This document shows positions 59,179 to 64,000 of a stretch of DNA of 64,000 nucleotides, piece by piece. The first letter of the stretch is position 1. Each line of letters starts with the position of its first letter. Location of the stretch: NCBI GenBank assembly GCA_023653785.1, contig JAMKCH010014245.1:33035-97034 (forward strand), written 5' to 3'. The stretch comes from Ophioderma brevispina (lineage: Eukaryota; Echinodermata; Ophiuroidea; Amphilepidida; Ophiodermatidae). The position numbers and the translations under genes are program-made. The notes beneath the pieces are model-generated. The model worked only from the letters and a program-made list of their open reading frames with translations. It was not told the DNA's origin and did not search any database.

Positions 59179-59920
59179 TCAAATGTTAAGGCCCGTATAG
59201 AAACTGGCTCATGGACTAATTAGATGGAGATGGAGATCTATAGACTTTCGATTCATTCCTGTTATCTTCTAATCCAAGAAGCCGTATTAGTGTATTTTAA
59301 TAGGAATGTAATTATTTACCGGCCCGAAACACCAATCCGTTATGACCATCGTTTCCCTTACTTAATGCGTAATTTTAAAAAAAACAAGATTATTGCAATT
59401 ACTGACAATGTGACCAAAAAGAAACCACCTTAAAGTCTAACTCAGGAGATTTGAAAAGATAGTTGTGTGGTTTTGCTAATAATTAAAAATAGTCATTAAT
59501 AGAACTAAAGTCACCTAAAATGAGTAATTCCAAAGTTAGATGAATCGATGAATCGAATTTTTCGTTTTCATGTAGTAAACTTTATGCACAGTATAAAAAA
59601 CAGTGCCTATGATACCGTTGTATATGAAAAGTTCCGGATCCGGGAATTGTATAAAGTTTTTCTATATGAAGAACTTTGATTTCAGCTTAGTTATTCAATA
59701 CAGTGCATAGTATATGGAACAGGCATGATGATTAGAAAGCCTTTCTTAAGTGTATACAGCTTGGGGGTTCACGAGCGCCAATTTAACGGTTAAATTATTT
59801 TGCCCAAAATTTAATTGTAATTGCCTAAATATTGTGTGGACTATGTAGTGAAAACACAAATCAATCGGCAGAGTTTATGACCAGAGTTTTGGTTGAAAAT
59901 TCCACGGCAAAGTGGTTTTC
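59179..59920. other. No gene seen
   Basis: Short frames only. Confidence 0.5.
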
Positions 59921-60427
59921 GGGGGGGGGGGGTCCATCACCCTTACACACTAACGGAAGTGTGCAAAACCGTAGACACTTACGTGTTAATATTAAACTAA
60001 TTTCTCAAACCCCATTTTACCCAGGTGACTTTATTAATAAAAGATGTTTCATTAAAAAGGTTTGATGGTCTACTGGGAGCTGATTTTTAACGAACTGTCA
60101 GAGTGAATTTTTCACGGATGAGCGAGAATAAAATTTCCTCCGTTTCTTTTAGGAGTGTACCGTATTATAAGGAATCAACACACAACTAATATAAATCCCC
60201 ATAGGAATTGTGTACAAAAGGATTTCTCATCAAACGTCAATTTCTCGGCTATAAAGCGGCTGGTTATTTCAAAACTGGATTTTTTTAGAATATTAGGACC
60301 ATACCTCTTCAACAAAAATGAAAAAAGTCATATGATGACGGCTGATTTTTTAGCTACATAGCATCAAAGATTTACATGTTTTCAACACGCCCACATCTAG
60401 TTTGAAATTTTACTAGATATTAAAAAA
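59921..60427 (+). repeat. Direct duplication, copy 1 (begins with a G12 run)
   Basis: From the G-run and 'tccatc' through 'tttgaaattttactagatatt' it is almost identical to 60,636-61,130. Shared marks include 'acgaactgtcagagtgaat', 'tcggctataaagcggctgg' and 'catatgatgacggctgatt'. Differences are mostly small deletions in copy 2. Short frames that read across it are not conserved between the copies. Confidence 0.92.
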
Positions 60428-60436
60428 ATTTTGTCA

Positions 60437-60635
60437 GGTCAGGTTTCCTTTGAGGGCCTGCTACTGGTATCCTGGTAACCAGTACTACCTGTCCCAGGGC
60501 CGAGTTGTCGGCGGCTAAACCGTCACCCCCATCAGATTTCTGATGAGGAGGGTAGCTGGTTACCCTGGTAGAATGAAAAAGAAGATCTACCTACAAGGGC
60601 GTCAGCTCTGGAGAGAAAAAAAAAAAAAAAAAAAA
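60437..60635 (+). repeat. Poly-A-tailed insert between the two copies (SINE-like)
   Basis: About 180 bp of GC-richer sequence ('gagggcctgctactggtatc', hairpin CATCAGATTTCTGATG at 60,529-60,544) ends in A20 at 60,616-60,635. It is absent from the other junction. A short retroposon is plausible, but no tRNA, 5S or 7SL head was recognised and no target duplication found. Confidence 0.45.
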
Positions 60636-61130
60636 GGGGGGGGGGGGTCCATCCCCCTTACACACTAACGGAAGTGTGCAAAACCTTATACACTTAAGTG
60701 TTAATATTAAAATAATTTCTCAAACCCATTTTACCCAGGTGACTTTATTAATAAAAGATGTTTCATTAAAAAGGTTTGCTGGTCTACTGGGAGCTGATTT
60801 TTAACGAACTGTCAGAGTGAATTTTTCACGGATGAGCGAGAATAAATTTCCTTCCGTTTCTTTTAGAGTGTAACGTATAAGGAATCACACAACTAAATAA
60901 CTCCCCATAGACTTGTGTACAAAAGGAACTCTCATCAAACGTCAATTTCTCGGCTATAAAGCGGCTGGTTATTTCAAAACTGGATTTTTTTAGAATATTA
61001 GGACCATACCTCTTCAACAAAAATGAAAAAGTCATATGATGACGGCTGATTTTTTAGCTACATAGCATCAAAGATTTACATGTTTTCAACACGCCCACAT
61101 CTAGTTTGAAATTTTACTAGATATTAAAAT
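60636..61130 (+). repeat. Direct duplication, copy 2
   Basis: It begins with G12 directly after the poly-A run and repeats 59,921-60,427 with small deletions. High similarity implies a recent event, or an assembly artefact at the homopolymers. Confidence 0.92.
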
Positions 61131-61610
61131 TGTACAGTTTCCCCCAAACCCTCAGAAATTATACAAAGATGGCACATACAAAATCTTTACCACTCGAATG
61201 GTTTGTTACTAGTGCAAACATTATGATTAATTTCAAATTTCATTTAAAGACACGTCTTGTCAACATTCTGTGACTCCTCATTTAGGCAAAGTGCCACATT
61301 TCGGACGCCAACACTTTTTGCTACTGACGTCGTCTGCTACACCTACTTTATTTAGTCGTGTGATTCCATAAGTTTACTTTTTTTATTCGAATTGTTATGT
61401 GTAAAGGTTTTTAATTCTGGTGCAAATATGGAAGAAATTCTCATAAGAACTTCATGGTTCAGAACTTCTAAGTTCTACGTAGCATTTTTGAAACTAATTG
61501 AAAACGTTATCAATTCCATTTGAAAAAAAGAAGATTATCAATTTTCAGGCAAACCTAATTTAATTTCTCAAATTTAATGCTAAAACTGCACCGGAAATGC
61601 ATCAAAGAAA
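61131..61610. other. No gene seen
   Basis: Unremarkable AT-rich sequence. Confidence 0.5.
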
Positions 61611-61612
61611 TA

Positions 61613-62491
61613 TACAGGGCGAGTAAAAAAAAAACTTGACCATGATTGTGTCCGCCATTTTGAATTTTTAAGTGACATATATCTAACGTATGTGGTATCA
61701 TCTGAAAGATTAGCTCATTTTCTTTTGATTTGTTGCAAAGATTATTCACATCGGTTAGGTATAGACCGAGCTACAGTCGTCTGAATCAAGTAGTCGGTTT
61801 TGCACTCTGTCCACGGATTCACATTAAAATGAACGGCGTTCAGCGATGAACGGCGTTCAGCGAAGAAAATTAGCGTCCATAAGAAAATCGGGCTATTTAT
61901 TGACTGCAGAATAAATGTGATGCTATTTTATCCCACAGAATTCAGTCACAATTTACCATCGATGCCTTCTTAACGTTTTTACGTCCTAATCACTCATAAC
62001 AATCATTTGATAAATAAAGTAACTTGATACAGATATCAATTTCTTGAGGAATTGAATGAATCATGCCATTAGAAGAAACAGACATCGGTGACAACCTTTT
62101 CAGGTTTTTTAAAGTGTTTTCTATATTCGTAGACTAAAATATGCCACATCTTGAAAAAAGTGTTGCAAATAAAACTTACCATTATCACTGGCTTTTAAAC
62201 CTTTAAGACACCACTTTATTCGACATAGACATACCCTTAGCATCATTTTGGGAGTTATTTGCTTAGTTGGCCGCCGTGTATTCAAACGGAAATCCGTGGA
62301 TGGGGAAAGATGACTACTTGATTTAAAAGACTGTAGCTCGGTCTATACGTAACCGATTGGAATTATCTTTGCAGCAAATTAAAGATAATGAAACAAGCTT
62401 TCTAATGATACCACATTTGTTAGATATATATTATTTAATTCAAATGGCGGACACAATCTGGGTCAAGTTTTTGTTTTGGACTCACCCTGTA
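61613..62491. mobile_element. Long-TIR DNA transposon with TA target duplication (879 bp)
   Basis: The ends TACAGGGCGAGT and, inverted, TACAGGGTGAGT are flanked by TA on both sides (61,611-61,612 and 62,492-62,493). Arms of 180 bp pair well, with weaker pairing extending to about 230 bp. Both arms carry an (A)AATGGCGGAC block resembling a YY1 site. The loop holds a 16-base tandem 'gaacggcgttcagcga'. TA duplication suggests Tc1/mariner-type mobilisation; no transposase is encoded. Confidence 0.82.
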
Positions 62492-62493
62492 TA

Positions 62494-63406
62494 ATCCACT
62501 TGTGGAGTTTTATCATCAGTTTTAGGAGAAGTTTGAGGACAAAAGTAGGTGTACAGATTTCCCAATTCTGCAACCGTTTGAAAATTTGTCATTTTGGAAT
62601 AGAAACAGCTAATTTACGAGTTTGGTTTCTAGGATATCCTGTATTACATGGAGAAATAAATTGTTAAAACAACATGAGGAATATTGTAAGCAAAATGAAT
62701 ATACAACTACATCAAATCTTACATGCGTTATAAAAATATAGCCTGATTCCAAAGTTATGATGCAGTAGCCGCCGAGACACACATGGGCATTAATATTTAA
62801 CATAGAGTAAATAAGGAGTATCATATCGCTACTAGTCCCATGGTGTATCGACATTGTGGCTACATATTACAGTAAGAACAATGTATAAGCACCCACTTTT
62901 AAATAGTTAAGAGAAAATGATGTATATTAAATAGTCCAAAAATCATAATGGAGATCGCTTGAAGTTTTCAAATGTCATTGTATGTAGGTAAGTACTTCAA
63001 ACCCAAAATATCAAACATATGCTGTAACGGGCGTTTAACCTGTCACAAATTAAAAATGTAGTTCCTTGTTATGTAAAAGGTGACCGCTCAAAATGTAGTT
63101 CCTTTTGCAAAAGGTGACCGCTTATCAGCATTGACAAGAGCAAAAAGTTATCAGGCGTCTATTGAATGTGAAAAAAAGCTCCGGAAGCGCATGTTTGTGT
63201 CATTGGTTTGTTATTTGAAAAATTAGCATCGTTACCTCAGTGAAACCCGTGTCACTGACCGTGCTGATATATGCAAAGGTTTGATTTCTTTGATCGAATG
63301 TGTTGTCAGAACCGATTGCTGTTGATTTTTTCTTCACGGTTTAGGAGGTCCTCGGCAACGGCGATGTCTGTTTTGTATTTGAGGAAATGCACCTATTTTT
63401 ATGTGG
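62494..63406. other. No gene seen; 34-bp tandem repeat at about 63,053-63,121
   Basis: 'aaaatgtagttcctt...aaaaggtgaccgct' occurs twice in tandem at 63,053-63,121. No other feature found. Confidence 0.55.
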
Positions 63407-63830
63407 AGGGCCATTCTTCGGTCACGTTTGTGACCAAAAACCGGCGATTTTTTACTTTCAGTCCAATGCTGTTTTGTCAACGTAACCAATCTGTCATTAC
63501 TGTTTACATTATTAGTAACCTTCAGTCCAAACCTAACCAAAACTAATGTTTCCACTTTAGGTAGATTGGTTATTTTGTCATAGATGCCCCCAAAGGTTTG
63601 GTCACGTGTGTGACCTTCTGATGGTCACAAATGTGACCGAACTTTATTTTCCCCAATGACAAAATAACCAATTAAGTGAAAGTGGATATATATTTTTTTG
63701 GTTAGGCTTAGACTCAAGGTTATTAATAATGTAAAAAGTAATAACAGATTGGTTATGTTGACAAAACAGCATTGGGTTGAAAGTAAAAATTCGCCTGTTT
63801 TTGGTCACAAACGTGAAGAAGAATGGCCCT
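63407..63830. mobile_element. Near-complete palindrome (424 bp) with GGTCAC...GTGACC motifs
   Basis: The left half (63,407-63,617) is the inverse complement of the right half (63,618-63,830) apart from scattered differences, with practically no loop. GGTCACnnnnGTGACC-type dyads stand near each end (63,420; 63,801, the latter truncated) and flank the centre (63,600; 63,624). Likely a fold-back MITE. The frames at 63,271, 63,334 and 63,698 are mirror images of each other due to the palindrome, and not genes. Confidence 0.8.
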
Positions 63831-64000
63831 GTATCGAAATTGCATATTTGAGATCCGTATTCAGTTTGAGATTGTATGGATTCCTTCCGGGTGAGGGTAT
63901 CAGCTGGTCTGCCGGTTACGTTATTATTTTAGTAGATATTACTGTTTTTCCATGCAAGTATCAAATAGTTTGTTAAAGAGAGAATAGATGTGGTATAATT
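63831..64000. other. No gene seen up to the window edge
   Basis: Short non-repetitive stretch; nothing supported. Confidence 0.5.

Noticed and set aside
63271..63976. ORFs of 73-92 codons
   Set aside because: Forward and reverse readings of one palindrome; the peptides are mirror copies, not genes.

Overview
The window is eukaryotic nuclear DNA with low gene content. It is AT-rich, has no operon-like packing, and holds microsatellites hundreds of bases long, many inverted-repeat transposons, tRNA-derived repeats and fragments of LTR and LINE retroelements. The best lineage clue is a Ty3/gypsy-type LTR element whose integrase lies upstream of its reverse transcriptase. That order characterises the Gmr1-like group, described from deuterostomes. 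A marine invertebrate deuterostome (echinoderm, hemichordate, amphioxus) is a reasonable guess, but nothing here fixes the species. No complete host protein-coding gene could be supported; two short coding-like segments are listed at low confidence.

Layout. 1-395: flank with a truncated dispersed repeat. 395-12,100: a 5.85-kb direct tandem duplication (units A and B). Each unit contains an older 660-bp tandem duplication, a fold-back repeat and AT microsatellites. Unit A ends in a truncated LTR and unit B runs into the complete 5' LTR. 11,487-19,376: a broken LTR retrotransposon with 5' LTR, tRNA-Pro-type primer site, gag, protease, integrase, reverse transcriptase, RNase H, polypurine tract and 3' LTR. 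The 3' LTR carries a 397-bp inverted-repeat insertion. 19,442-22,218: a head-to-tail array of about 330-bp units, each with a minus-strand tRNA-like gene, closed by an inverted partial unit and an AT tract.

22,340-64,000: mostly unannotatable intergenic or intronic-like DNA studded with small DNA transposons. These include TTAA-flanked elements (25.6, 41.9 and 50.0 kb), a 151-bp fold-back family (36.6 and 41.2 kb), larger TIR elements (35.0, 57.7 and 61.6 kb), an almost complete palindrome (63.4 kb) and an inverted repeat around a tRNA-like sequence (37.5 kb). There is also a LINE reverse-transcriptase C-terminus (46.4-46.9 kb, minus strand), two purine tracts (45.1 and 53.3 kb), an uninterrupted 507-bp (AC)n tract (49.06 kb) and several duplicated segments.

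Quality note. In the first 22 kb the repeat copies (units A/B, the two LTRs, the tRNA-like units) differ mainly by single-base insertions and deletions, and every pol domain is frameshifted many times. This looks like unpolished long-read sequence across a repeat, so 'broken' calls there may be partly artefactual. Sequence beyond about 22.4 kb looks much cleaner.
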